This document shows, one piece after another, positions 26,736 to 36,727 of a stretch of DNA of 64,000 nucleotides. The notes below the pieces were generated by a model. It was not told where the DNA came from and did no database searches. It saw nothing but the letters and a program-made list of their open reading frames with translations. The DNA comes from UBA8389 sp942493385 (GTDB lineage: Bacteria; Bacteroidota; Bacteroidia; Bacteroidales; UBA1402). The stretch covers positions 1,984,001 to 2,048,000 of the forward strand of contig OW818699.1 of assembly GCA_942493385.1 (NCBI GenBank), given 5' to 3'. Within the stretch, counting starts at the first letter, position 1. Each line of letters begins with the position of its first letter. Both the position numbers and the translations under genes were made by a program.

Positions 26736-29700
26736 TTGAAAAGCAGTCGGTTCATACTTTTTGGATCGCTGATCGCCCTATTGGGGGTGTTCAGCCAGTT
26801 TGCCGCGTCTACTCCACAAGCTCCGCAGACTCCACAGTCTTCTAAGGAGAAGGTGAAGGAGTTGGTTGCAAAGAGGGCTGCTGCGGCTGCAGCAGCAGCC
26901 TCCAAACAGCCTGCCCTGACAAAGCCAGCGGATGGGTCCAAACCGACCGACGCCACCAAACAGGCAACCCCAAGCAAACCGGCGACTTTTCCGTTAAAAG
27001 ATTACAAATATCCGGTCAGCGAGATCGTTCCTCAATCGCTGGATCAAGTTGGTAAACAGACCGCTGTTGAATTGCGGGATCCTGCCAACATCAAAACCGT
27101 GGTGGAATACGATCCTGCCACAGGGACTTTTCAGGTTGTCACGAAGTTGGGAGAAGAAATCATCAGCACACCCATCAGCCTGACGCAGGAAGAATACCTC
27201 CAATTTCAGGAACAACAATCGACGGCGGCGTATTGGCGCTCCAAAAACAAAATTGATTACAGCAAGAAAAAAGATGATTTTTCCCTCACCGACATGCAGT
27301 TCGACATCGGGTTGGGCGACAAGATTTTTGGTGAAGGGGGCGTGCGGCTCAAGACCCAGGGTTCGGTCGAGACAAAATTCGGGCTGAAAACCAACATCGT
27401 GGACAATCCGTCCTTGTCGGAAAACGCCAGGAACCGGACGCGGTTCAATTTTGACCAGAACATTCAGATGAGTGTCAACGGCAAGGTGGGCGACAAGATT
27501 GATGTCAACATGAATTACGATACCGAGGCGACGTTCCAGTACGATGCCAAATCCATCAAACTTCGTTACGACGGCAAGGAAGATGAAATCATCAAGAGTC
27601 TGGAAGCCGGGAATGTGAGCATGCCCATCAACAGTTCCTTGATTACTGGGGGCTCCACGCTTTTTGGGGTGAAAACGGAGCTCCAGTTCGGCAAATTGAA
27701 AATGGCCGGCGTCATTTCCCAACAGCAGTCCCAGACCAAATCGGTGAGTCTGAGCGGTGGAGTTCAGACGAGTGCGTTTGAAGTGAAGGCCGATGAATAC
27801 GATGAAAACCGGCATTATTTTCTGTCCCAGTACTTCCGGAGCAATTACGACACTTGGATGAGTACGATGCCCTACATTTCATCGGGTATTGTCATCAAAA
27901 AGGTGGAAGTTTGGGTGACGAACAAAAGCAGCATGCTGGACAATGCCCGCAACATCGTGGCTTTTGCTGACATGGCTGAACCGAATACGATTTTTAACAA
28001 GTACTGGACTGCCCGTGGTCTGCGAGTGCCTTCCAATGCAAGCAACAGTCTATATGACACCATCACCACCCAATATGCTGCCGCTCGTTCCTTTAGTGAT
28101 GCCAATGCCACTTTAGAGCCGTTGGCGACGTTCGGCGTTCAGATGGGGGAGGATTACGAACGGTTGGAAAGCGCCAGAAGGCTGGATGCGAACGAATTCA
28201 CTCTGAACAGTTCCCTGGGGTACATTTCTTTGCGGCAATCTTTGAACAGCGATGAGATTCTTGCCGTTGCCTACGAATTCACCTACAAGGGAAAGAATTA
28301 TCAAGTGGGCGAATTCTCGACAGATGGTATCCAATCGCCCAACACGCTGTTTGTGAAACTGTTGAAGGGGACTGACTATTCACCCTATTCGCCGACTTGG
28401 GATTTGATGATGAAAAACGTCTATTCCATTGGCGCTTACAACCTGGAAGCTCAGGATTTCGATCTGCAGATCACGTATCAGAGCGATTCAGTCGGTACGG
28501 CCATCACGTATCTCACCGAGGGGAACATCAAGAACCAATTGCTGCTTCGCGTCATGGGTATGGACCGCCTCAACAGCAAAGAGCAGGCTTACCCTGACGG
28601 AGTGTTCGATTACAAGGAAGGATACACGGTTCAGTCTTCCAACGGGCGCATCATTTTCCCGGTCTTGGAACCTTTTGGGTCTTATCTGAGGGGAAAAATC
28701 AACAACAATGCCGTTGCCGACAAGTACGTGTTTGAGGAACTCTACGATTCCACCTTGACGGTGGCCCAACAACTCACGGAAAAGAACAAATTTCTGGTGA
28801 GTGGTACCTACAAGGCCTCCTCGGGTGCCAGTCTTTCCTTGGGTGCCACCAACGTGGCTCAGGGTTCCGTCACAGTGACTGCAGGAGGACAAACCTTGTC
28901 CGAAAACGTCGATTACTCGGTGGATTACGCTTCCGGGACCGTGACCATACTGAACGAAGCGCTGATTTCGTCTGGTACCGCCATCAACGCCACCTGCGAG
29001 GACCAATCCACCTTTAGCATGGTGCGCAAGTCCATGGTGGGTTTGACCGCCGATTACAAATTCAGTGACAACTTCAATCTGGGTGGAACCGTGATGAAGC
29101 TTTCCGAAACGCCCCTTACCACCAAGGTCGATATGGGCTACGAGTCGGTAAACAATACCATTTGGGGGCTGAACGGTTCCTTCAAGACCGAATCGCAACT
29201 CTTGACCAATTTGATTGACAAGCTTCCGTTCCTGAATGCCACAAAACCTTCGCAACTTACCGTGAACGGGGAAGTGGCACAACTCATCGCCGGTTCGTCC
29301 AATGCCCTGAAGGACATGTCCTACATCGATGATTTCGAGGCTGCCAAGAAGACCATCAACCTGAAGGACATGACGCAATGGTTTCTGGCCAGCACACCGA
29401 CTAATTTTACGGAATCCACCAGAAACAACGACCTGAGTTACGGATTCAACCGTTCATTGCTGGCCTGGTACACCATCGATGGCATTTTTACCCAACTCGG
29501 AACATCACAGACACCCAGTCACATCAAGAACGACTACGAACAACTTTCCAATCATTTCGTGCGAACCGTTCAGGAAAAGGAAATATTCCCGAACAGGCAG
29601 AAAATCTACAACCAGACTGGCGTGCTTTCGGTGATGAACCTGGCATTCTATCCCAAAGAAAGAGGTCCTTACAACTTCGACTGGAACGGCATTGGAACCG

Positions 29701-32700
29701 ATGGCTATCTCCAAAACCCTGATAAACGCTGGGGAGGTATCATGCGGCGCATTGAGTCCGGCTATACCAATTTTGAATCCAACAATGTGGAATACATCGA
29801 ATTTTGGTTGATGGATCCCTTTGTTTACGATACCGCCGGGGTTTCCACAGGTGGCGACCTGTATTTCAACCTGGGTGAACTCTCAGAAGATGTGCTCAAG
29901 GATGGCAAGCGTTCGTTCGAAAATGGACTCTCGACTTCACCCACCGATTCGACGCTCATCACCAAAACCGTTTGGGGTAAGGTTTCAGGCAAGACGTCAA
30001 CCGCTTATGCGTTCGACAATACGCCAGGTGTTCGTGATGTCCAGGATGTAGGGTTGGACGGATTGAGTACGGATGAGGAAGCTACTTGGCCAACCACAGC
30101 AAACTACTTGGACAATGTTCGTAACAAGGTTGCACCTGCTGCCTTGAGCCGCATGCAGGATGATCCGTACTCACCGCTGAACGACCCTGGTGGCGACAAT
30201 TATCACTACTTCCGCGGCTCGGACTTCGATGCCCAAAAAGCTGGGATTCTGCAACGATACAAGCATTTCAACGGGACGGAAGGCAATGCCCAGTCCACCG
30301 CCAAGTCGGGTGAAACGTATTCCACGGCTGAAACCACCCTGCCCAATGTGGAAGACATCAATTTGGACTTCACGCTGAATGAAACGGAACGCTATTACCA
30401 GTACCACGTGTCCATTCGTCCGCAGGACATGGTGGTGGGGCAGAATTTCATCAACGATAAACGGACATCAACCGTTGTTCTTAAAAACGGTAAGAATACC
30501 ACCATCAACTGGTATCAATTCAAGGTGCCCATTACGGATTTTGAGAAAAAAGTAGGAACCATAAGCGGCTTCAACAGCATCCGCTTTATCAGGATGTTCA
30601 TGACCGGTTTCCAGGACAGTACCATCTTGCGTCTTGCCAGCCTTGATCTGGTGCGTGGTGACTGGCGGAACTACACCAAGGATCTTTACAATGTCGCTCC
30701 GATATCAGATGCCAAAGTGGATGTTGCCACCGTGAGCTTGGAAGAGAATTCAGGCCGTACCCCCATCAATTACAAGCTGCCTCCCGGTGTGACCCAGGAA
30801 TCCGATCCGAGCCAACCCGGCGTCTATCTGGAAGACGAGCAATCGTTGGCATTCCGCATCACCGACCTTTCACCTGGCGATGCCCGTTCGGTGTACAAGA
30901 ATACCTCCTACGATTTCAGACAGTACGAACGACTTCAAATGTTTATCCATGCGGAGTCCTTCGTAGAAGATTTGAATCCCCCCAAGGATTATGAGATGAC
31001 TGTGTTCATGCGCCTTGGAACGGATTATCAGAACAATTATTACGAGTACGAAATTCCGTTGCAGATTTCGCCGGCCTACGTCAATTCTGCCACTTCCATC
31101 TGGCCGGACAACAACTTTTTCGACATTCCGTTTAAGTTGCTGACAGACCTGAAGACCAAGCGGAACATGACCAGCGGTGCACTTACCAAGGAATTTTCAG
31201 AGTACGATGCGGACAAGATTCAGAACAAAGTCAAGATTATGGGTAACCCCAGCTTGGCCGATGTGAAGACCATCATGGTGGGTGTCCGAAACAAAGGCAC
31301 GACGGTGAAATCCGTTGAAATCTGGATGAATGAGTTGCGCTTGTCGGGTTTTCAGGAAAAAGGCGGCTGGGCTGCGTTGGGCAGTGCCGTGTTGGCTTTG
31401 TCCGACTTGGGTACCATCAATGCCAGCGGTCGCTTCGTTTCCGACGGTTTCGGCGGTTTGGAGCAAAGTGTTTCCGAACGCAGCATCACCAATTACGGGC
31501 AGTACAACATGGCCCTCAATTTCAACATGGGCCGATTCTTCCCGGATAAGGCAAAAGTGAATTTTCCGCTTTACTATTCGGTTTCCAACGAAAAATCCAC
31601 GCCCAAGTACGATCCGCTCAACGAAGATCTTTTGCTCAAAGACGTGTTGGCAGCAGCGCCGAGCAAGGCCATCCGCGACTCCATCCTGAATTACAGCCAG
31701 AAACTCAAAACGTTTAAGAGCCTGAGCCTGACCGGGGTTCGCATCGGAATTAAAAGCAAGATTCCTCTGCCCATCGACCCTGACAACTTCACGTTCCGCT
31801 ATACTTCGACCAATTCATTCGAACGGGATGCGACTACGGAATATGAAATCACCAAGCATTTCGAGGGGGGAGCAAGCTATACCTACGCTTCACCGTTCAA
31901 GTCCTGGACGCCGTTTGCAAAAAACAAGAAACTGGATTCGCCCTGGTTGAAAATGATCAAGGAATTCAACCTGAATGTGTTGCCGAATTCCATCACCGCC
32001 AATACCAACCTGATTCGGGATTATTTTGAGAAACAGGCCAGGGATTTGGCTTCGGGTTCGTCCGGCATGGACATTCCGCTCACCGTCAGCAAGAATTTCA
32101 TGTGGAACACCGACTTGGACTTGAACTGGAACCTGACCAAGAACCTTCGCATGAAATTCACCACCAACAACCGTTCCGTGGTGGAAGAAACGTTGAATTC
32201 GCCGGTCAACAAGGAACTATTCGCCACCGAATATGAGAACTGGAAAGACACGGTAAACCAAAGTCTTCGCAGTTTTGGATCCCCACTGAATTATACGCAG
32301 ACCACCAACCTAAACTGGCAGATCCCGATGAACCGGATTCCGGTGCTGGACTTTCTCACAGCGAGCTCGCAGTACAATGCTGTTTATAACTGGGACCGCA
32401 GCGCCATCAGTACTACGCAGACGGATGTGGGAAACATCATTTCCAACGATCGGACGTTGACCTTAACGACCACGGCCAACTTGACTAACCTCTACAACAA
32501 GTGGGATTTCCTTAAGAACGTCAACAAGAAATTTGATGCGCCACCCAAGCCAAAGGCTGCTGCTCCGGCAAAGCGGGATCCCAATAAGACGGCAGACCCC
32601 AACAATCCGAATGTGCCCGGCAAGGATGGCAAGGTAGATCTAAAGACCCCTCAGAATGCCGTTCCGAACCAGAAAACACCAGTTGCACCTCCGGTGAAAC

Positions 32701-34349
32701 AAATTGTCAAGGAACCCAAAAAATTTGAGGTGGAACTCGACATGGTATCGGATTCGCTTTTTCCGGTCAAGCACAACCTGAAAAACAAAAGGGTCTATGT
32801 GGTGGCGGTCGATTCCTCAGGCAGAAATGTGAAGGTACGCATGCGGATTAAGGATGAAAACATTCTGGTCGTGCTTTCCAAGGATAGTGTTAAAGTGAAA
32901 TTGACCGTTTATCAGAAACCAGCACTCGACGACGAAGGCTGGTATAAGGTTGCCTCCGTGGCCGCCAGAGCCTTGATGTCCATGAAGAACATCACGGTGA
33001 ACTATACACAGAAAGACGGTCTGTCTGTTCCGGGTTTCAAATCGGAATCCAATTTGTTTGGTGCGACACCGGATTACGGTATGGCACCTGGTTGGGATTT
33101 CGCCCTTGGCGTACAACCTTCCAATTATTTGGAACAGGCGAAACGAATGGGTTGGCTGATTGTTACGGATTCCATCACCACCCCGGCCAGGATGTCTTCC
33201 TCGACCGACTTGCGCATCAAGTCTTCGGTTGAACTCATCCGCGGGCTGAAAATTGATTTGTCGGCAAACCGCAACTGGACATCGAACAACGAAATCGAGT
33301 ACATGTTCGATGGCATGCCTCAAAACAAGAACGGAACCTTCAGCATGACTACGATTGCCATTTCCACAGCATTTGAATCGCCCAAATCGTCCAACGGTTA
33401 TAAATCGGCTGGTTTCGATCGTTTTCTGAAGAACAGGAACATCATTGCATCTCGTTTGCAAAATAAAATGACGGGTAAAACCTATCCGAAAGTGGGTTTC
33501 CTCGAAAACCTCCCAGTCGGAACCCCGTACGATGCCAACCTCGGTGTGTTCGCGCCCAATTCGGCCGATGTGCTCATTCCTGCGTTCCTGGCCGCCTATA
33601 CCGGAAAAAGTGCCATCCGGTCCGATCTCAGCCTGTTCCCTGCTTTGAAAGCTTTGTTGCCAAACTGGTCCGTTACCTACGATGGGCTTTCCAACCTGGA
33701 AATCGTCAAGAAATTTTTCCGAAACGTCACGCTCAATCATGCCTACAGCTGTACCTACAACGTTGGTTCCTTCGCTTCCTTCAATTCCTGGATAGACGGT
33801 GGAGATGGTCTGGGTTATGTGCAGGACGTGTTGAGCGGAAACCCGACGCCGTCTTCCATGTACGATGTGGGCTCTGTAACCTTGATGGAATCCTTTAATC
33901 CGCTTTTCAGGGTTCAGGCGACACTGAAAAATGGCTGGACGCTTAAAACGGAGGTTCGTAAAACGCGCAGCATGAACCTGAGCATCACCGGCGGCCAAGT
34001 CATCGAGGCCGATCAGGATCAGTTTGTCGTTGGCACCAATTACAAGATCAGTGACTTCCATCCTTGGGGCTTTCTGGCCAATTCCAAAATCAAGAACGAT
34101 TTGAGCCTCACCGGAAACTTGACCTACAAGAACCAGTTCTCCTTGTTGCGCAAGATTGAGGACAACTATACCCAGGCATCTTCTGGCAATAAGACGTTGG
34201 TGGTGGAAATGTTGGGTGATTACGCCATTTCACGGAACATGAACATGACGCTGTTTTACAACCTGGAATCAAGCATTCCGTTGGTCTCGTCCTATCCCGT
34301 GACTTCCTCCGACTTCGGGTTCAGCCTCCGGTTTACCTTGAATAGGTAA
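26736..34349 (+). CDS. sprA: SprA/Sov, giant outer-membrane barrel of the type IX secretion system
   Basis: 2537 residues, in the size range of SprA/Sov, the ~36-strand barrel that is the translocon of the Bacteroidota type IX secretion system (gliding and surface protein export). A signal peptide is present (SSRFILFGSLIALLGVFSQFAAS). The frame opens with TTG just after ruvA and no in-frame ATG lies close upstream, so a TTG start is likely. Seen: an alanine-rich stretch at ~46-60, conserved DMQFDIGLGDKIFGEGGVRL, NMNYDTEATFQYD, DDFEAAKKTINLKDM and SGFNSIRFIRMFMTGF segments, and a C-terminal FRVQATLKNGW...SLRFTLNR barrel end. A Pro/Lys/Ala-rich insertion lies at ~1930-1995. Known partners (PorV, PPI) are not in this window. 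The T9SS-like C-termini of the two secreted proteins at the left edge are possible cargo signals. Confidence 0.93.
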   Translation: MKSSRFILFGSLIALLGVFSQFAASTPQAPQTPQSSKEKVKELVAKRAAAAAAAASKQPALTKPADGSKPTDATKQATPSKPATFPLKDYKYPVSEIVPQSLDQVGKQTAVELRDPANIKTVVEYDPATGTFQVVTKLGEEIISTPISLTQEEYLQFQEQQSTAAYWRSKNKIDYSKKKDDFSLTDMQFDIGLGDKIFGEGGVRLKTQGSVETKFGLKTNIVDNPSLSENARNRTRFNFDQNIQMSVNGKVGDKIDVNMNYDTEATFQYDAKSIKLRYDGKEDEIIKSLEAGNVSMPINSSLITGGSTLFGVKTELQFGKLKMAGVISQQQSQTKSVSLSGGVQTSAFEVKADEYDENRHYFLSQYFRSNYDTWMSTMPYISSGIVIKKVEVWVTNKSSMLDNARNIVAFADMAEPNTIFNKYWTARGLRVPSNASNSLYDTITTQYAAARSFSDANATLEPLATFGVQMGEDYERLESARRLDANEFTLNSSLGYISLRQSLNSDEILAVAYEFTYKGKNYQVGEFSTDGIQSPNTLFVKLLKGTDYSPYSPTWDLMMKNVYSIGAYNLEAQDFDLQITYQSDSVGTAITYLTEGNIKNQLLLRVMGMDRLNSKEQAYPDGVFDYKEGYTVQSSNGRIIFPVLEPFGSYLRGKINNNAVADKYVFEELYDSTLTVAQQLTEKNKFLVSGTYKASSGASLSLGATNVAQGSVTVTAGGQTLSENVDYSVDYASGTVTILNEALISSGTAINATCEDQSTFSMVRKSMVGLTADYKFSDNFNLGGTVMKLSETPLTTKVDMGYESVNNTIWGLNGSFKTESQLLTNLIDKLPFLNATKPSQLTVNGEVAQLIAGSSNALKDMSYIDDFEAAKKTINLKDMTQWFLASTPTNFTESTRNNDLSYGFNRSLLAWYTIDGIFTQLGTSQTPSHIKNDYEQLSNHFVRTVQEKEIFPNRQKIYNQTGVLSVMNLAFYPKERGPYNFDWNGIGTDGYLQNPDKRWGGIMRRIESGYTNFESNNVEYIEFWLMDPFVYDTAGVSTGGDLYFNLGELSEDVLKDGKRSFENGLSTSPTDSTLITKTVWGKVSGKTSTAYAFDNTPGVRDVQDVGLDGLSTDEEATWPTTANYLDNVRNKVAPAALSRMQDDPYSPLNDPGGDNYHYFRGSDFDAQKAGILQRYKHFNGTEGNAQSTAKSGETYSTAETTLPNVEDINLDFTLNETERYYQYHVSIRPQDMVVGQNFINDKRTSTVVLKNGKNTTINWYQFKVPITDFEKKVGTISGFNSIRFIRMFMTGFQDSTILRLASLDLVRGDWRNYTKDLYNVAPISDAKVDVATVSLEENSGRTPINYKLPPGVTQESDPSQPGVYLEDEQSLAFRITDLSPGDARSVYKNTSYDFRQYERLQMFIHAESFVEDLNPPKDYEMTVFMRLGTDYQNNYYEYEIPLQISPAYVNSATSIWPDNNFFDIPFKLLTDLKTKRNMTSGALTKEFSEYDADKIQNKVKIMGNPSLADVKTIMVGVRNKGTTVKSVEIWMNELRLSGFQEKGGWAALGSAVLALSDLGTINASGRFVSDGFGGLEQSVSERSITNYGQYNMALNFNMGRFFPDKAKVNFPLYYSVSNEKSTPKYDPLNEDLLLKDVLAAAPSKAIRDSILNYSQKLKTFKSLSLTGVRIGIKSKIPLPIDPDNFTFRYTSTNSFERDATTEYEITKHFEGGASYTYASPFKSWTPFAKNKKLDSPWLKMIKEFNLNVLPNSITANTNLIRDYFEKQARDLASGSSGMDIPLTVSKNFMWNTDLDLNWNLTKNLRMKFTTNNRSVVEETLNSPVNKELFATEYENWKDTVNQSLRSFGSPLNYTQTTNLNWQIPMNRIPVLDFLTASSQYNAVYNWDRSAISTTQTDVGNIISNDRTLTLTTTANLTNLYNKWDFLKNVNKKFDAPPKPKAAAPAKRDPNKTADPNNPNVPGKDGKVDLKTPQNAVPNQKTPVAPPVKQIVKEPKKFEVELDMVSDSLFPVKHNLKNKRVYVVAVDSSGRNVKVRMRIKDENILVVLSKDSVKVKLTVYQKPALDDEGWYKVASVAARALMSMKNITVNYTQKDGLSVPGFKSESNLFGATPDYGMAPGWDFALGVQPSNYLEQAKRMGWLIVTDSITTPARMSSSTDLRIKSSVELIRGLKIDLSANRNWTSNNEIEYMFDGMPQNKNGTFSMTTIAISTAFESPKSSNGYKSAGFDRFLKNRNIIASRLQNKMTGKTYPKVGFLENLPVGTPYDANLGVFAPNSADVLIPAFLAAYTGKSAIRSDLSLFPALKALLPNWSVTYDGLSNLEIVKKFFRNVTLNHAYSCTYNVGSFASFNSWIDGGDGLGYVQDVLSGNPTPSSMYDVGSVTLMESFNPLFRVQATLKNGWTLKTEVRKTRSMNLSITGGQVIEADQDQFVVGTNYKISDFHPWGFLANSKIKNDLSLTGNLTYKNQFSLLRKIEDNYTQASSGNKTLVVEMLGDYAISRNMNMTLFYNLESSIPLVSSYPVTSSDFGFSLRFTLNR

Positions 34350-34355
34350 TTACTA

Positions 34356-35222
34356 CTAATTGCTGGAATCCGAAAGACTGTCGGAAACTTTGTTCTGTTT
34401 TCGGTAGATGTAGTCGAGTTTGGCCTGAGCGAGGCGCATTTCGTCGAGCAGTTTCGTGATGTCGGAAAGGATGGTGGAAAGGTTGGAGGCGGCTTGCATG
34501 GCTTGTTTGTCGCCCTTGCCGAGCGTATAGGCTTTTGGCGAACCGCCGAGTAAATGGATTGTGACCGACTGTTTGTCGTGAAGCAAGATGAAATTGATCA
34601 CCCCGTTTTCCTTCTTTCGGTTGAAACAAACGTTTTCATACCGAGTGTCCCCATCGTTGTAGCGGTAGTTCAGGGCACCATCGTACGGTACACTGAGCGT
34701 TTCGGCGTAGGTTCCGTCCGGAGCAGAGGCGTGAACCCTGTCGTGGTTGATCTTACGACCTCCGCAGTAATAGCTGGTCAACACCAGGTTGCCTTTCTCG
34801 TCCACCTTAGTTTGCAAAAAAGTACGCCCAAGATTTCGTTCCTGTATTTGAGACCGGTACACATAATGCCCCATGGTTTCGTACTCCATGTTTTTTTCGA
34901 AGGTGAAATTGCTTTTAGCAGCAGGCAATTCGTTCTGACGAATTTCCAACATGCTGTCACAGAAAGCAAGCGTCCGGTTTTGTTCGGCAAAGTTGATTTC
35001 ACGCATCACGCTCAAACCTTCCCGGATTTTGGCGTATTCTTTGGGGAAACGGATTCTCACGCTGTCCACATAAATTTTGGCCAGCTGGTATTGTTGCTTT
35101 TGAATCAGTTCCTTTGCGCGTAGCAGGTAATCGTCAGGCCGCACCTCGGAAACCGAAGAACAGGAAAACATTAAAGCGCCAATGCTGAGTTGTACGAAAG
35201 TAAAGAGTAAACGTCCAATCAT
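34356..35222 (-). CDS. Lipoprotein of unknown function with coiled-coil C-terminus
   Basis: The start is taken at MIGRLLFTFV, giving a lipoprotein signal (GALMFSC, Cys21); upstream in-frame codons overlap the divergent promoter region. The mature protein (~268 residues) has a TPR-like N-terminal helix pair (DYLLRAKELIQKQQYQLAKIYVD), a beta-rich middle (KGNLVLTSYYCGGRKI, GALNYRYNDGD) and a C-terminal helical segment (LSTILSDITKLLDEMRLAQAKLDY) likely to form a coiled coil. I do not recognise a named function. It is convergent with sprA (7 bp between stops) and divergent from the CCA-adding enzyme. An envelope role is inferred only from the lipoprotein signal. Confidence 0.7.
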   Translation of the reverse strand: MIGRLLFTFVQLSIGALMFSCSSVSEVRPDDYLLRAKELIQKQQYQLAKIYVDSVRIRFPKEYAKIREGLSVMREINFAEQNRTLAFCDSMLEIRQNELPAAKSNFTFEKNMEYETMGHYVYRSQIQERNLGRTFLQTKVDEKGNLVLTSYYCGGRKINHDRVHASAPDGTYAETLSVPYDGALNYRYNDGDTRYENVCFNRKKENGVINFILLHDKQSVTIHLLGGSPKAYTLGKGDKQAMQAASNLSTILSDITKLLDEMRLAQAKLDYIYRKQNKVSDSLSDSSN

Positions 35223-35244
35223 GTAAGAGAATCTTGGGATGATG

Positions 35245-35252
35245 CAAAAGTA
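35245..35252 (-). promoter_or_regulatory. -7 element (TACTTTTG) for the unknown lipoprotein gene
   Basis: It matches TAnnTTTG on the minus strand, 22 bp before the chosen ATG. It is paired back-to-back with the promoter of the CCA-adding enzyme. Confidence 0.55.
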
Positions 35253-35257
35253 CAGCA

Positions 35258-35283
35258 TTGAAAGAAAAAAATGGTTACTTTTG
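35258..35283 (+). promoter_or_regulatory. Promoter of the CCA-adding enzyme (TTG ... TACTTTTG)
   Basis: A -33-like TTG (35258-35260) and a -7 TACTTTTG (35276-35283) are 15 bp apart. The TTG would otherwise be read as an in-frame start codon, but it belongs more plausibly to the promoter. The GTG start lies 22 bp downstream of the -7 element. Confidence 0.6.
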
Positions 35284-35305
35284 CAACCTATTTGAAGCTC
35301 CAACT

Positions 35306-36727
35306 GTGAATTTAAGTGAAAAAATAAAGGACAAGATTTTCGGTGTCGTTTCTGAAGCCGCCGATGAACTGCAGGTCGAATCGTACGTGATCGGCGGGTA
35401 TGTCCGTGATCTTTTTTTAAAGCGTGCCTCCAAGGACATTGATGTTGTGACGGTTGGCAGTGGCATCGCCTTGGCTAGGTTAGTTGCGCGCAAGCTCGGA
35501 AAGAACGTGCAAGTGACGGTTTTCAAGAATTTCGGTACTGCTCAACTAAAACATGCTGGTATTGAAGTCGAATTCGTCGGGGCCCGTCGCGAATCGTATC
35601 ATTTGGATTCTCGCAAGCCTGTTGTGGAGGACGGAACCCTCGAAGACGATCAAAAACGCCGCGATTTCACCATCAATGCCCTGGCAATCTGTCTGAATAT
35701 AGACCGTTTCGGTGAATTGGTCGATCCTTTTTACGGGATGGAGGACCTTCGCGACATGCTGCTGCGAACTCCTCTCGATCCCGACACCACCTTTAGCGAC
35801 GATCCTTTGCGCATGATGCGGGCCATCCGTTTCGCCTGCCAGCTCGATTTCGACATCGTTCCCGAAGCCTTCGAAGCCATTGAACGCAACAAGGAGCGCA
35901 TCTCCATCATCTCGGGCGAACGCATTGTGGATGAGCTCAATAAAATGATGGCTTCTCGCAAACCATCTGTCGGATTCCGACTATTGGACGTTTGCGGCCT
36001 ACTCGATCTGATTCTGCCTGAAATCGCCGCTCTAAAAGGTGCTGAAACCAAGGATGGGGTGGGGCATAAGGACAATTTCACGCACACGCTACAAGTACTG
36101 GACGGCGTAGCCCTTTCGAGCGACAACATCTGGCTCCGTTGGGCCGCGCTTTTTCACGATGTGGGCAAACCCGTGACCAAACGCTGGGATGCCAAAGCGG
36201 GTTGGACCTTTCACAACCACAACTTTATCGGTGAGAAAATGGTGCCGGAGATCTTCCGCCGCCTCAAGTTTCCCATGAACGACAAGATGAAGTACGTCAA
36301 GAAGATGGTCGGCCTGCACATGCGCCCCATCGTGCTGAGTCAGGAAATCGTGACGGATTCTGCCGTGCGCCGCCTACTTTTCGATGCCGGAGACGATATC
36401 GAGGATTTGATGGCTTTGTGCGAAGCCGACATCACCTCCAAAAATCCCGAAAAGGTAAAACGCTTTCTGGGTAATTTCCAATTGGTTCGCAGCAAGCTCC
36501 GCGAACTCGAAGAAAAGGACCGCATTCGCAACATGCAACCTCCCGTTTCCGGTGAGGAAATCATGGAAATTTTCGGTTTATCGCCCTGTAAAGAGGTTGG
36601 TCTGATCAAAGACGCCATCAAGGATGCGATACTTGACGGTGTCATTCATAACGATGCGGAGGCAGCCAAGACTTTCATGCTGGAGCGGGCCAGGAAACTG
36701 GGGTTGAAACCGGTGAAAGGGTTATAA
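35306..36727 (+). CDS. cca: CCA tRNA nucleotidyltransferase with HD domain
   Basis: The start is placed at GTG (VNLSEKIKDK) because the upstream in-frame TTG falls in the promoter; 473 residues result. The N-terminal nucleotidyltransferase (pol-beta superfamily) has GGYVRDLFL and the catalytic DID pair in KDIDVVTVG, then RRDFTINALA and the poly(A)-polymerase-type RNA-binding helices (DDPLRMMRAIRFACQLDF). From ~250 an HD domain follows (HKDNFTHTLQVLD, WAALFHDVGKPVTKR). The enzyme adds or repairs the 3' CCA of tRNAs; an HD domain in this family gives phosphohydrolase activity. Its 3' end overlaps the convergent methyltransferase gene by 6 bp. Poly(A) polymerase is a less likely alternative. Confidence 0.9.
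   Translation: MNLSEKIKDKIFGVVSEAADELQVESYVIGGYVRDLFLKRASKDIDVVTVGSGIALARLVARKLGKNVQVTVFKNFGTAQLKHAGIEVEFVGARRESYHLDSRKPVVEDGTLEDDQKRRDFTINALAICLNIDRFGELVDPFYGMEDLRDMLLRTPLDPDTTFSDDPLRMMRAIRFACQLDFDIVPEAFEAIERNKERISIISGERIVDELNKMMASRKPSVGFRLLDVCGLLDLILPEIAALKGAETKDGVGHKDNFTHTLQVLDGVALSSDNIWLRWAALFHDVGKPVTKRWDAKAGWTFHNHNFIGEKMVPEIFRRLKFPMNDKMKYVKKMVGLHMRPIVLSQEIVTDSAVRRLLFDAGDDIEDLMALCEADITSKNPEKVKRFLGNFQLVRSKLRELEEKDRIRNMQPPVSGEEIMEIFGLSPCKEVGLIKDAIKDAILDGVIHNDAEAAKTFMLERARKLGLKPVKGL

Noticed and set aside
32817..34061. Long minus-strand open frame (about 414 codons) opposite the end of sprA
   Set aside because: sprA is unambiguous on the other strand; the frame has no domain signature and no promoter or start context.
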